A stretch of DNA of 64,000 bases. Origin: Torreya grandis (taxonomy: Eukaryota; Streptophyta; Pinopsida; Cupressales; Taxaceae). Position 1 is the stretch's first letter. Each line of letters opens with the position of its first letter. The translations under genes were made by a program, and so were the position numbers. Below the pieces are notes generated by a model. The model saw nothing but the letters and a program-made list of their open reading frames with translations. It did not search any database and was not told the origin of the DNA. The DNA lies in the NCBI GenBank assembly GCA_037957365.1, contig JARHVA010001175.1:614501-678500 (forward strand). The letters run 5' to 3'. Positions 12,001-24,213 of the stretch are shown one piece after another.

Positions 12001-14060
12001 TGTTACCAAGTCAATCTAATGTACCTTTAGGATTAACTCTTATTTTATGTATTTCAATAATTGATTCATGCTCAAATTCACTAAACTTCCATAAAAAAAA
12101 ATTATGAGGCTTTTAAAAATATTTTATCATTTGAATATTTCTAGTGATAACCAAATTTGAATAATGAATAAGCACCCTATGTGTTTTAAAGTCCTCAAAT
12201 AACCATTGTCTTATTTTTTTAACAAAATTATCTATGATTCCAAGTTCATATAACCACGATGAATCCATTGGGATAAATAATACCTTATCCATCTATATAG
12301 TTGTGGTGAATTTATTTTTTTGCTCTACATAATGATACAAGTATTAGTATGTTCCCTCATCATTGTCCTCAGGTACAATTACTACAAAAATATGTCCTAA
12401 ATTTAAATAATAATCAGATTTTAAGGACATGTAGGAAAAAAATTAAGATACCATTAATAAATCTAAGGTTAAATTTTAAAATCTAAGGTTAAATTTAATT
12501 TATAAATAAATTTACTTGGTTGCACAAGATTTGAGATGTGGTCAAAGTCAACTAATTATGTCATTTCATGATCCCCTAATGGTCAAAATGAATCTCTAAT
12601 CTTTGAAGGCTTTATGGGTTGATAATACCATTTGTCAACCCATTCTTTTAACTCACATTAATTCCAATTAAATTTAATACATCCTAAATATAATCATGCC
12701 ATATCCCTAGTATAAATAGTTCATGAACTATAATTTTATATTTAAATAGAGTGGAAAATACTTGATCTAGATACTATACTAAAATTTAATACATTTTATT
12801 ATATTTTTCCTTAAATCAACTAAAATAATCTTTGCACATGAGAATATATATCTAATCCATGAGAAAAAATCATTACACCAAGTCATAATACTTATAACAT
12901 CAATAAAATTAGAATCATCCTTGTGTTTTCCCTACTTTTTTTCAAGTTCTCTTTTTACACATGCACCTACACCATCAAGTTCCTCTTTGCCATTCCTAGC
13001 CTCAAATAAACTCCAAAAATGTTGAACCCTGTTATTCTGATGCATCTTGCTTAAGCAGTAAAACATTAAATAATTTTTAAACTATCCTAAATAATTTTAT
13101 AACCAAATGTAATGTGTACTGAACATGATTTCTCTTTCATTCATATTTATATAAATTATGTCAAAAAAATCTTTGACAAACTCTAGATAATGTGATATGT
13201 CATCACTCATATAAAAGTGGTACTCCCTCAAAATATTTTTGTTATCCTTTATGCTATCATGTGCATGTTTGAATGTAAGATACACAAAAATTCCAACTTT
13301 AATTGAATTATAATATTAGGGTTTAACCTCATTATATGGTTGTAGTGTGTAGTTTTTAGTAAAGTCTACAATCAAAATAATGGTCCCAATTGGGAATTTG
13401 TAATTATAGAACTTAAATGTATTATCTAACCATTTCACCTTGTGTGTGTGTCTTACATATTGATAGATGATATTCTCCTTGATTTCAAACATTGAATCAT
13501 ATATGGATAGTCAGGTTATAACCAGCTCACATCTTGATGACTCTTTTCCATAGTTTAATACATACTTTACATGTTTTTTACTTATTAATATTAATTAGTT
13601 TATTTCCATATTCATGAGAAATTTATTCATGTATCTATCTGGTCAAATGTAACTAATCACCACAAGTGTTACATATTCCATCCAAACATTATTTAGAAAA
13701 AAATTGTCACTTGGGTCTTTGACAAAAAAGACTTGGGATTGAATCTCTTGACATTTTATGTTGGGAAGAAAACATGAATTCATGCATCATCTTGTCAATA
13801 TGTAAAGTATAATGTATATAATTAAAAATATAAAAATTCATATAAAACTAAACATGGATCCTACAACAACATGTATTGCATGTTTGATTGATTTTAACAT
13901 ACAAAAGCTTATACATCCAAAATGACCTTTGGCTAAATATTAGTTTCCCATTAAATTTTATAATATATTTTTTATAAAATTATGTTTGGTCATGTGAAAG
14001 AAATGTTTTACATGTGGCTCATAGTTTCTTGAACCTTTATCACTTTTAACATATTTTATA
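12000..14060 (-). pseudogene. Relict of a transposase-like gene (family not assigned)
   Basis: Read right to left on the minus strand, the sequence gives long coherent protein segments broken mainly by TAA and TAG. In order: a Cys/Lys-rich N-terminal part (about 14060-13520), KVKWLDNTFKFYN and TIIFIVDFTKNYTLQPYNE (about 13440-13330), an open frame at 13285-13097 with EYHFYMSDDISHYLEFVKDF, then HFWSLFEARNGKEELDGVGA followed by CVKREL (about 13010-12935). A C-terminal part with YLYHYVEQKN, MDKVLFIPMDSSW and LIHYSNLVITRNIQ lies at about 12350-12140. From memory, this block order resembles a widespread land-plant protein family with an acidic box and a GKGxxDGxGACVKR-like motif that I associate with DDE-type transposases; I cannot confirm the name. 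The frame lacks the acidic SDG-type block expected before the GKEELDG motif, suggesting a deletion near 13090. Confidence 0.6.
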
Positions 14061-14251
14061 TTAGATGAGACCCTTGTGTTTTCATGCCAAAAAATTTAAA
14101 TCAAATGTCATGTTTCTTAAACTAACACCTTATCCTTTTATGGAAGTTTAACACTAAATACCCAAAAATATATGATTAAAGGGTCATTAAGAATTATTTT
14201 TCTTTTAATGAAATTTATTAGAGTTTTCATATTCAAGTCCATGGATGTACT

Positions 14252-15641
14252 TGTTGGACTAAGAAATTGAGCTCTAGATTTTGACTTATTATAGATTTTA
14301 TTATTATTCTATAGATTATATTTATGAATTATATATGACCTTAGTCTTATACACTTGGAAACCTAACATTTGGCTATTCTTCATAGTTTTAAATATTTTT
14401 CTCAGTTTCATAAGTCTTGTATTTACTCTTTCATGTTTCCCTTAGCATATATCTTAGTCTAATTAGTCTTTTGTTGATGACCCAAGCCTTATATCATTTC
14501 CAAAATTCTTAAAACCTAATTATCTTATGCCTCTTCAAACTATGAGTTTGTAGTTGTTTTCTTGTGCCTTGGACAGTTGTGTCATAGGTAGACACCTACA
14601 TTGATGCAGGTGACCTATTTTGACATAAGTGTCTAGTGCCCTAAAGTCATATAGTTTTAAAATTAAATGTATCCTAATGGTTAGAATAAGTTATCTTATT
14701 TGAGATATTATCAAAATGGATTTGTATAAATATGAGATCAACCCTCAATCATTCCTCACCTAGCACAAACCTATATTCATATCAAAGAGCATTCAAAGAT
14801 CATTAAATTGAGAAAATCTTCTAAATTTTCTCTTATTTCCATATCAATCATAGAGATAACACATTTATAGGTCTTAAGTACCAAAGGAGCATCCTAAGAA
14901 CTATATTTTCCAAATTATAAGTTAAGTCACTATTGTAATTTATTATCATACATTATATGATTCACACATAATCCAACATATAGGGGATAACTACATAAGT
15001 CTAAGACCCTATTTGGAGTATTGGTTATGTAGGTAATGTTCATTGATAAAAGGGTCTTTAGGAAATCTTGATACCATGTGCCCATTAACCTATTTTCCCC
15101 AAAAACCACTATGAAGATGAAGAACTAGGGTTTGATAATTTAAAAAAGAGTGATAGTCTATGATCTACATATAAATGCATTAAAGTTAAGGCGATGATGA
15201 ACCCAAAAGCATCTAGGTAGTCACATCCTATTTTAGTAGGTATTCTATACTGGACACCTACATCTAATCTAGATAATAACATCAATACAACCTTCCTAGG
15301 ATGACACAAGTATTTGTGGTTATAGGCCTAGGCACTTAACCTAAAATTTAGTGACCACTATAGAATATTATTCTAGTATGATTCCTTCCTATTCAAGATA
15401 TAGATCTATAGTAACATCAAAACTAACTATTTTATTTTCATTATCATTATAATATTTATCCTATATTTACTTTCTATTTTTAGCATATAATTGCATAATA
15501 AATTTAGCATATGTTCTATCTAAGTTTTATAATTAATTAGCCTAATATATATCTATTTATCACCCTTGTGCTTATTAATTTATATATTCTTAACCTTATC
15601 TGCCCATAGTAAGATATTTATCCTAAATTTAAGGTTAAACA
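14252..15641 (+). repeat. Element B, 5' LTR
   Basis: Starts TGTTGGACTAAG and ends AAGGTTAAACA. Alignment with the split 3' copy is clear from about 14270 on: both have GTTGATGACCCA, CTAGTGCCCT, the TATA region, CCTCACCTAGCACAAA, CACACATAA, TTGGTTATGTA, GAAGAACTAGGGTTTGAT and CATCCAATCTAG-type words in the same order. The match stops exactly after TTAAACA in both copies, which places the right border. The small minus-strand frame at 15109-15309 is inside the LTR and is not a gene. Confidence 0.8.
14725..14733 (+). promoter_or_regulatory. TATA box of element B, 5' LTR
   Basis: TATAAATAT lies about 470 bases into the LTR and is kept in the 3' copy at 37877-37885. About 25 bases further on, both copies carry TCCTCACCTAGCACAAA, a plausible transcription start region. 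Conservation in two decayed copies and the position within the LTR support a promoter role; the start site itself is inferred. Confidence 0.55.
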
Positions 15642-15850
15642 TTTGGTGAACCTAATTTATATGAATGTAATTTTTTTTATTCCTAGGGTTTTTAGTTATC
15701 TAAAGTTTCATATTATTGTAATTTTTCATATTTTGGCTTTTATTATTTTATATATAACCTATGCATAGACATATATTGGTAAGTGTGCCTATTAAACACA
15801 TTTAACTTCCCCTCATACACCTAATATGCCTCAAACCAATGAGCAACTGA
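15642..15850 (+). other. Element B, leader after the 5' LTR
   Basis: The first bases, TTTGGTGAACCTAA, are a candidate primer-binding site because they follow the LTR end directly, but I cannot match them to a particular tRNA. The rest is T-rich non-coding leader. It is cut at 15850 by insertion C and resumes at about 19581. Confidence 0.4.
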
Positions 15851-17437
15851 TGTTGATGTATGCTCATGTTTTTGTGATTAAGGAATTAATGTTTTCATTG
15901 ATGTCAAAGGTTTGTGAGTATCATTTATGTACTATAAATTTTCTTATGATGATTGCATGGTGAATGTCCATGATGACTTGAGCATAGTTTAGTAGTCTTA
16001 AAGTTTTGTATGAGTTCTTGGCACATTGTTTTGGTGTAACAAACTCATGTGACTATTGAGAGTAATTTTATCTTTAGATAATCTTGATTTAAGATTTTTA
16101 TTTGTTGATATAATTGAAAGATATCTTGTTTTAGTTTAAGTCTTTGAGTACTATGTGTCTTGAGAAGCTGAGTCTAGCCCTTTAAGAAGTTGTATTTATG
16201 AAGTATAATGAAGTTTGGTGAATTATGTCAATACAGGCATGAGAGAGTGTATAAAGTTGTGTAAGAATTATAATGAGGCAAATAAATATTTATAAGAGTT
16301 CCAAAGCTAGTTTTGAGGCTTAGTCCTTGCATGAAGAGACCTAGTGAGAAGGCATTGGCTTGGTAACATGATGAGGTGAGCAGTATGAGGCTTTTGAGAA
16401 GAATATTTTTAGTGTGTGAGACTTATATAAGGTTATATTATAATATTATTAGGTTTTGAGATTATTAAAATTGGTTTTAGGTTATTTTAAGGTCTAAGTG
16501 TGATTTGTAGTTCAAGGCCTGATGTGTAAAGAGACCTAGTGTGGCCTAATGAGGGGTCAAGTTGAGTTTACAATGTGCTATATCTCATGAGATAATTTCA
16601 TATGTGTGAGAGGTTTTTTCAAGTTTTTGGAACAAGTATGAGGTCAAAGTATGAAGGATAAATCATGAAAAGTGGGTCTTAAGGTCTCTCATGTGCTACA
16701 ATGGAGTGTTACAGACCTGAGAAGGACTTTCTCATGTTTCTTGGCATGTGAGACTATTGCATGGGAAGATGAGATATTAAGGAGATTTTTAAAATGGTCA
16801 TATAAATTATTTAAAATAATTATGAGTTTGTTTTAAGGGTAGATATTTATGAACAAATGTTAAGAATGGAAACTAGTCTAAAACCCTCCTAAACCCCTCA
16901 TATTGACTTGATATGGAAGATCTTAATTGAAATGGATTAGAATGGATTGTATGACATAATTTTATTTTTTTATCATGTATTATACTCTTATAGTTACCCC
17001 TAGGTGGTATTGGTCTGACAAGTGAGTAAGTGGACCCCATAGAAAAGTGCTTGTTTCTCAAAAATTTGGTATAATAATTAGAGTTAACAAAGTCAATGAA
17101 TGCAAATAACTAGAGGAAAAAGTTTGAGAATTTTAATTCATGAAAATTATGGTTTATAAGAATGTTATACACTTCAAATATTCTAAAAAAATAACGGAAT
17201 TTGACCTATTACAAAAAAATCCTAGTGAAGAAGAAAGTGAGAAAAACCAGGTATAAGTGGGAATAAGATTAGGGAAGTATTGTCATAGGATAGGATTGAA
17301 TCAAATTAAATAAAAATATTTTTCAATACTAGTAAAACATTTCCATATTGGTTATATGTTTTTGAGGTCAATTAAAATGTTGTTCACAAGATGACTTGTC
17401 TAGTGAAGATGAGAGACTGATGATGTAAAGTTCAGAG

Positions 17438-17815
17438 ATTGGTCTGCAAGAACAATATTATACTAGAACATGATATATAATATTTACCTAATTATATCAT
17501 AAGATCATAAATATGTATCAATGTTTCATAAAATTTACCACACATGTGATGAGATTCATAATCACCGTGACTGGTCCTCAAGATAGAATGGAAGTTTTGG
17601 GTATGCAAGATGGATTGATGAATTGGAGATGTTATATCATGAGTTAATGTATCTAATGTAAATTTTGATGTTTTTTTGAATATATATTACGTACACATGC
17701 TTTATATAAGGTTGTGATTTAGTTTAATAATCTGAAATATGGAAGCTAAAATAGCTTGTATGGCTGAGCAATAACTATGAAAGAGAAGGTTAGTAAATTG
17801 GTCTACAAGACCAAT
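17438..17815 (+). repeat. Partial internal duplication in element C carrying a hairpin
   Basis: The words ATTGGTCTGCAAGAACAAT (17438-17456) and ATTGGTCTACAAGACCAAT (17797-17815) occur 359 bases apart. Each follows a GAGAGAC or GAGAAGG purine run and precedes ACTAGA and a GATATATA tail. The second is a perfect inverted repeat with 8-base arms and a 3-base loop; the first has one mismatch. Confidence 0.6.
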
Positions 17816-18421
17816 AGTTGACACTAGATATTGTGATATATATATTAGATTATTTTATATAGGTCACATAATAATTATTAATGTGTATTATATGTCTTAT
17901 AATATTATTTATAAGAGCTAAAGATAACATTCATCAAGACTAAGGTATGAAATGAGGCTATGAAAATGATCCTGGAATTAAAAGACTAAGGTATTCTTTG
18001 TTTCTTATGATTTTGGTCTGGTCCTTTCTACTAGATGTTATAACTAATTCTGAAAGTTGGATCTTAGTTTTGAAAACTTATTTTGAGTTTCTAGGTCTCT
18101 GTAAAACCTATGATCTTCTTTTATGGTATCGGTCTGTGGTTTCAAGTCCCTATAAAACCTGATTTTGATACTATTTTATAGTAAGTTTTAGGAATGTTCT
18201 TCCTGTTGGGCGTTATCGCTTCATCTTTCTTTCTTTGTTATTGGGTTTCGGGGTCCCTTCAAAACCTACTTTTTCCTTAATCTAAAACATTCATCAATAC
18301 TAATTTTTGGAACATTTAGGAAATTTTCTCTATGTTAATAAGATTGGTGTTCATGAGTATTTAAATCCCAATATAAGTTATATAGTGGACTTGTTGATGA
18401 CTTTGAGGTAATTAATTTTCC

Positions 18422-18424
<3 letters not shown>

Positions 18425-18469
<45 letters not shown>
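18425..18469. repeat. AT microsatellite in element C
   Basis: About 45 bases of uninterrupted TA repeats between CATAAATA and TTCCTATAATG. Confidence 0.95.
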
Positions 18470-19589
18470 CTATAATGTGTTTATATAGGTTTTATGAGAT
18501 TCATCTTTGAAGTTAATGTTTTTGGGGTAATTAGGCCTAATAGGTCTTTAAGGCCTAATGGCACTTTCAATATGTGAGTGAAGGATTTGTGTCTTATTTA
18601 TCATGGAATAGGTTATTTAACATTTAAATGTAAGTTTTTTAAAAGTTTTAATTCTTTTTTGAGGGACATCTATGCCATAGAGGTTCAATTTGTTCCATGG
18701 AAAGGATAGACCTAATTGTAATCAGGTCTCTACTAGGCTTAAGAAGAGAAGGTGGTCTAAGTGAGTTTAGCAGACATAATGGTGATTCTATTTTGATTTA
18801 TTATTGTGTGTATCATTTCATAATACATTTTTTTGGTTTTATACTAGTTTATTACTAATTTTATTGATATAAAGAGTGAGTGAACTAATGATAAGTATAA
18901 GAAGAAGGTCGAATAGACCTATTTGGGTTTATAAGAGAAAATGGAGTGAAAACAAATAAAAGAGAACTTTGAGGAGCAGAAAGAGGTCATGTATAAAATA
19001 AAATTGGAGTAAAGGATCATCCATGAATATATAATATATATTCTTATTATGATGATCAAGGCCATATGACCTAAATCTATCAAGAAGAGGACTAGTTGAG
19101 CGAAGAGGCCCAATAGGTTGTTTGAGAGAGATATAAGAGTGTGAAGAGAAAAAGAAGGTGATAATAATTATTTAAGTGATAAAAATGTTTCCAAAGGTGA
19201 TCATAAGTTTAAGGTGGCTAATGTGGTGCTATGTCACCTAGGGGTTTGGTGCTTCCTCACAATTTGGTGTTTGTTAAAGGCCTAGTAGAGTTGGTGTTTG
19301 ACTAGTGAGGGGTTAGTGCTCCTTATGGGGTTGGTGCCTCACTGAATCTTGATTAATTTCTTATATTATTGTATTATAAGTTGAATTTTAGTTTTCTTAA
19401 TCCCTCATGAGTGTTTATTTCATATATCTTGTGTTCATATAGTATATGCTTATGTGGATGCTTGTTTCTCTATTAGTTGATATATGTATTTGAATGAATG
19501 CTTCATGAATGATAAGTGAAATTTAATTATTATTTTAAGGTAACTAATTCACCCTACTCTTAGTGGATATTATTATAATAAACTAATAC

Positions 19590-20770
19590 CATATCCATGA
19601 TGATACCCATGTTGAGAATAAATATCATGCACATGACTTTACCATAGATGAATATTCTAAAAATGAAAACCATGAATCCAATGAAACCAATGAACATGAA
19701 AAACTAAATCATGAGCAAGTAAAATATATTACAATTTTACATAAATTTATTTATCAAAACCATAAATATCTTGATGAAATCCTAAAAACTATATTGGAAA
19801 CTAAAAAATCAAAAAAGTATAGATAACCAATTAGGTCTATCTATTGATCATGAAAATTAATCTATAGGTCATTCTAATATACCAAAAACCCACCCCTTGA
19901 CCACATTACCACTTTATATTTATAATGGGGGTTCATGATATGTCATTCAACCTTTGTTTCCTAAAAAAACTACTACTACATCTACCATGGAATTACCAAT
20001 TATTTTAACACAAATACTAATTTTAATGCCTATTACTACTCAAACCATGGTTGCTTCCCCTTTGGTGACCACTCTACTAGCTAAAATAAACACCATTGGG
20101 TCTATATTTAAAATTATCATTAAAGTTATAAATAACTTAGAGGAGAATGTTACAAACATTGAACAAAAGGATTTAAATTCTCCTTATGCTATCAATTCCC
20201 AATATGTGTTGCATAACCCTCTTATACTTGAGATATTTTTGTACCCTTTGCCAACTAGTTTTTTTACACCTAAATTTCCATGTTATAATGGCAACGGTGA
20301 TCCTAAGTATCATATTCAATCTTTCTATGTGGCATGACTTGATTATTACTTTAATGATAGGATTTTAACCAAATTATTTCCAAGGAACCTCAAGGACTAT
20401 GTTTTGAGGTGGTTTTATTATTTACCTCTTGAATTTATGAAATAATTCAAACCTCTTTTAGATAAATTTTTTTAACACTTATCTATTAACATTACTAAAG
20501 AATTTTACTATTCCCAAATTGAAAAAATCAAAAAAGGAACTAATGAACCTATAAATGAATCTGTCTTGAGGTGCAAGATAATGTTGGCTAAAATGACCAA
20601 TCCTATAGCAGATAATGAACTTAAAGACATATTTAAACAAAGTTTGCTTATTAATTTCCATAATTTTCAAAAAATTAAATCCTTTGATTGATTATGTGAT
20701 GTTATTAAGCATCACAAAATGAAAATTATCTCATTAAACAAAATTAAATATGTAGAAAACACACCAACTA
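19590..20770 (+). pseudogene. Decayed gag of element B (Ty3/gypsy)
   Basis: A 127-codon open frame at 19954-20337 ends in YPLPTSFFTPKFPCYNGNGD and HIQSFYVA, the entry of a plant gypsy Retrotrans_gag domain (proline, target-like KFPxYNGxGDP, H-x-QSF). The reading continues in the same frame through a stop with LFPRNLKDYVLRWFYYLPLE (about 20376-20435), then KEFYYSQIEKIKKGTNEPIN and ESVLRCKI to about 20670, matching the usual order: Trp-rich core, then a K-K-G-xxE-x-hxxh block. Upstream (about 19620-19830) is a charged Asn/Glu/His-rich N-terminal region. Stops are TAA and TGA. Nearby overlapping frames (20186-20368 +, 20479-20670 -) are shadows. Confidence 0.8.
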
Positions 20771-21289
20771 CATATACATCTACCACCAAGTTTACAATCA
20801 AAATAAGTTATTAGTTAACACCTCTTGAGCCTAAAAAATAAACCAAAACCATGGTTAATATAGATTCACATCAACCTAATTAGATTGTCTTATCTAATGC
20901 ACCAAGGATACAATTTACACATTTACATAAATCTCCCACTTCATTACTCTTATGGCTAGTAGAGTGTCATCTCATATCTCTCTCTCATCCTATAAAGGTT
21001 GATATGAGTTATCCTCTACCCAAAGGATATGATGTGGATGTTTATTTTGATTATCACCAAGGACCAAGGCATTCTACGAACATATGTTTCACCTTGAAGT
21101 ATAATATCTACGACCTTATTTATGACCAAAGTATTAAATTTAATGATCCTCCAAAATAATCAAGTTCAAATCTAGTGATCACCATAAATATAAGATATTG
21201 AACAACCATTTGTAAAACCATTGTAAGAAGGATGTAGAATTGAAAATGGTATATAACACACATCATCATTCATCACATTATGTGCACCC

Positions 21290-22000
21290 ACTAGATGGGA
21301 TTATTTTTACCTATACATGACATAAACCTCTTATGATTCATAGAACTATTACTTTTGATGATAGTTAGATTAAGGATCATGACACTAATATTCATTCTTT
21401 ATTTATTTTAACATACCTTGATCACTAACCTCTATGCAATGTAATTATTGATAATGGTGTAAGGAAGAACACATGCACCATGACATTAATTATGCACTTG
21501 GATTATACTCATCATGATTTACATCCTTATACCAGATTAGTTAGAGTATTTAATGAGAACTCACAACATATTCTTTGTGATATTGACTTACCTTTATAGG
21601 TAGGCCTTGCAAATGTGGTTACTACCTTTTCAGTTATACCTTACATGGGTGTCTTTGATATGTTATTGGGATTCCATTGGAAACATACTCTTAAAGAGGT
21701 ACATTTTATAGTTCATAGGTGTGTTAAATAAATTCATGACAATCAGGTAATTATAGTTGTTAAAGTTAAAATTGATCATCCTCTTGAACAAAATAAATTT
21801 ATACCTAGAAAGTTAATTATAAATCCTTCTAAGGTTAATCCACCATAAAAAGGTAAGAAATAGGCAATACCCTTTACTATAAAACTAATACTTGAGAAAC
21901 CATTACATCATAGATTCAAAGTGCTTTCATGGAATCATCATCTACTACACACCATATTTACATATCCAAGGAGCATACACATATTACTTTCACTATTATT
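21290..22000 (+). pseudogene. Decayed aspartic protease of element B
   Basis: The translation from about 21438 reads NVIIDNGVRKNTCTMTLIMH, where plant gypsy proteases have an I-D-x-G-S-x-x-x-h catalytic block. The Asp (21450-21452) and Gly remain. Then come PYTRLVRVFNENSQHI, DIDLPL and, near 21640-21720, YMGVFDMLLGFHWKHTLKEV followed by HFIVHRCVK, the family's LLGRPWIH-type segment. Reading is nearly open from 21438 to 21730 with one stop after DLPL. After about 22000 no polymerase motif can be found. Confidence 0.8.
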
Positions 22001-23084
22001 CCAAATAAACATCATATCACTAAATGATGAGTCTCAAGAACCCCAAATCCTACCATTTCTACTTTAAGACCACATAATCCCATTTTACATATGCATAGAT
22101 TCTCAAATACTACAATGATAGATATTAAACCTATGATAGATATGATCATCCTTTATAAGTGATCATATGATAGTCTTTTATTATTCTAAAAATACCAAAA
22201 TAATCCAAAAATATTTTTGACATATACATACTCTATTGTCTCCTTAGCATCTATGTGTTAGTTCCATGTTGATGGATAACATATTAGTTACTTTTACACA
22301 TGTGTTTTACACTTATATGTGAGTGTGATACATGCATACATAGATACATGATCTTTAAATTTATGGATGTTAGGATTTACCTATTATCAAGTCACTAAGA
22401 TGTTGGGTCATCCACCTTACTTGATATTGATACACCTAGGTTATATCATTCTATGGTCACTTTACATTATCATGTTTTGATCTAATATGTATTTACACAT
22501 GCCTTTATCCATTCTTATATTTTTTGCACTATACTTGATATGCTATGTAATTAAAAGTTTTTGTTAACACATTTTACCCATGGGATACTATGATATGTTT
22601 ATTTTGATTTCTTATATTTTCATTTATGTACACCCTTGAGTGTGTTTCATTTTAACTATTTTGTTTTTTGAAAATTTGAATATTCTCCATTTTTCATTCC
22701 CCTGATTCCTTTGTTTACCTACTTGAAATTTGAATATGCAATTACTTATTGTATGGACATATGAATATGTCATTCTTACTTTTGTGGAAATTTTACTAAG
22801 TCATATCCATTTGATTATGAAGCATTTGAACATACCCCTTAATTATGATCTCCTTAGACCATTATATTTTGATTTTATTTTGAGTACCTTTGTGTGTGTT
22901 CTTGGTTTGTTGTTGAGCTTATGTTATTACTATCTATATGTTTCCATGTTATTTATCATGCATACTAGGAATTAATGTGATCAAATTTTATGTGTTTATA
23001 TGATTGATTTATTTAGACATGTCCTTATATATGATACATGTTTCATTCATAGTTATAAAGTTATCTTATCTTTTTGATGCGAGG
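22000..23084. other. Element B, non-coding stretch after protease
   Basis: T-rich sequence with no reverse transcriptase, RNase H or integrase motif that I can see in three forward frames. The 81-codon frame at 22730-22975 is hydrophobic (many Leu, Tyr, Phe) as expected by chance in T-rich DNA. The stretch ends where the LTR of element D begins. Confidence 0.5.
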
Positions 23085-24213
23085 TAAATATATACAATGA
23101 AAAGTGAAGTTGATCTATAAATTAATCTTATCTTAGAGAAGATAAATCAAATTATCCATTACACTTGTTGGTATATTTAGACAATTAGGGTCATGACTAA
23201 TATGGATTTTTTATACCTAACTAAGGGGTATCTTACCATACAATAAAACTAGAGAGGGTTCCATAGCCTCTAGTCAATAAATTTAATAAAATAACACTAG
23301 TTAGGTCCTATGGTTTGTAACAAAGTAAAATAATTATAATCTAGTGCTCACCAAAGATTATGGCATAAATGGGGGATAATAAACATACAAATAAAAACCC
23401 TAATCAAGACAATGTATAGGTAATATTAAGCATGGAGAGATAAATGCATTCATAACAAATTACATGCAAATATATCTACTAACAAAATATGAGTAATAGT
23501 TAGTAATACTTACCTTGAAGATGAACCCATCGAATCTCAATCTCTCCCTTGGCCAATGGTGCTTTGCAAAAGGTTTTTTTAGTTCGTAAGAATAATAAAA
23601 ATAGGTCAACTCTAGACTATAAGATTTATCATATGCCTCTATAATACTTTTCCCACAACACTCCTTAATTAGAATGGTAGATAAGTAGATAAATAAGTGC
23701 ACATGAATGATTATCTCTATTGTAAAAGGGTTGAAGGATGTGTATATATGTCTAGTTTTAACCCTAAATCCTTATAGCTTTTTAGTTGATGCAATTGGCC
23801 TAGTCAACCTAATTAGTTAAAAAATAAAATAGGTAGGTCCTAGACTAAGTTGGTTGGGTTGACTTAGTCTTGTAACATCCTCAATTCCTAGAATAGGGTC
23901 AACTCATTTGACTATATTTAAAGGATGGTAAAAAGAGGTTTGTATTAGGTAGGGTTTATATATGAGTTAGTGAATTTCTTGGAGGAGAATGTATGGGAGG
24001 TTTAAAATCTTATGGAAACATATAAGAGGGACTTGTGTTGGTTGTAAATGGTGGTATAGGGAATAACAATCTTGTGAAGCACCAATGCTTTGCCCACCCC
24101 TTTCTCAGTGCACCAGTTAAGGTGTGAACTCAAATAAATTGAGAATCAATGGGTTTTTATAAGAGAGAAAGAATCAGTAATTGATAAAGTTTTAAATATA
24201 TTGTGTATAATTA
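23085..24213 (-). repeat. Element D, 3' LTR
   Basis: Matches 35155-36327 in the same orientation throughout: CTTGTTGGTATATTTAG, ACTAGAGAGGGTTCCA, AAGCATGGAGAGATAAAT, ACTTACCTTGAAGATGAAC, GGTGGTATAGGGAA and CACCCCTTTCTCAGT occur in both. On the minus strand it starts TAATTATACAC, after CTTCAAATGGGGCA, which serves as the polypurine tract (24214-24227). The initial TG has become TA. The minus frame at 23460-23702 lies inside the LTR and has a diverged partner in the other copy (35539-35736), so it is LTR sequence, not a gene. Confidence 0.8.

Larger units (their letters stand above)
15851..19580 (+). mobile_element. Element C, lone copia-type LTR, about 3.7 kb
   Basis: Begins TGTTGATGTATG and ends TATTATAATA after ATTCACCCTACTCTTAGTG, the decayed form of the typical end of large plant copia LTRs. 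It shares long stretches with the LTRs of element E: the segment around 17740-17820 (AAAATAGCTTGTATGGCTGA and the ATTGGTCT...AGACCAAT hairpin) and 19190-19350 (CACAATTTGGTG, CTAGGGG, GGTTGGTG). It is flanked by ACTGA (15846-15850) and ACTAA (19582-19586), a plausible decayed target duplication. No internal coding region is present, so it is probably a solo LTR left by recombination. The minus-strand frames at 16873-17061 and 18919-19113 have no support. Confidence 0.7.

Noticed and set aside
23460..23702. Minus-strand frame with a related frame at 35539-35736, as a conserved small protein
   Set aside because: Both are inside the two LTRs of element D; their likeness comes from LTR identity, and the frames are not kept over their full length.
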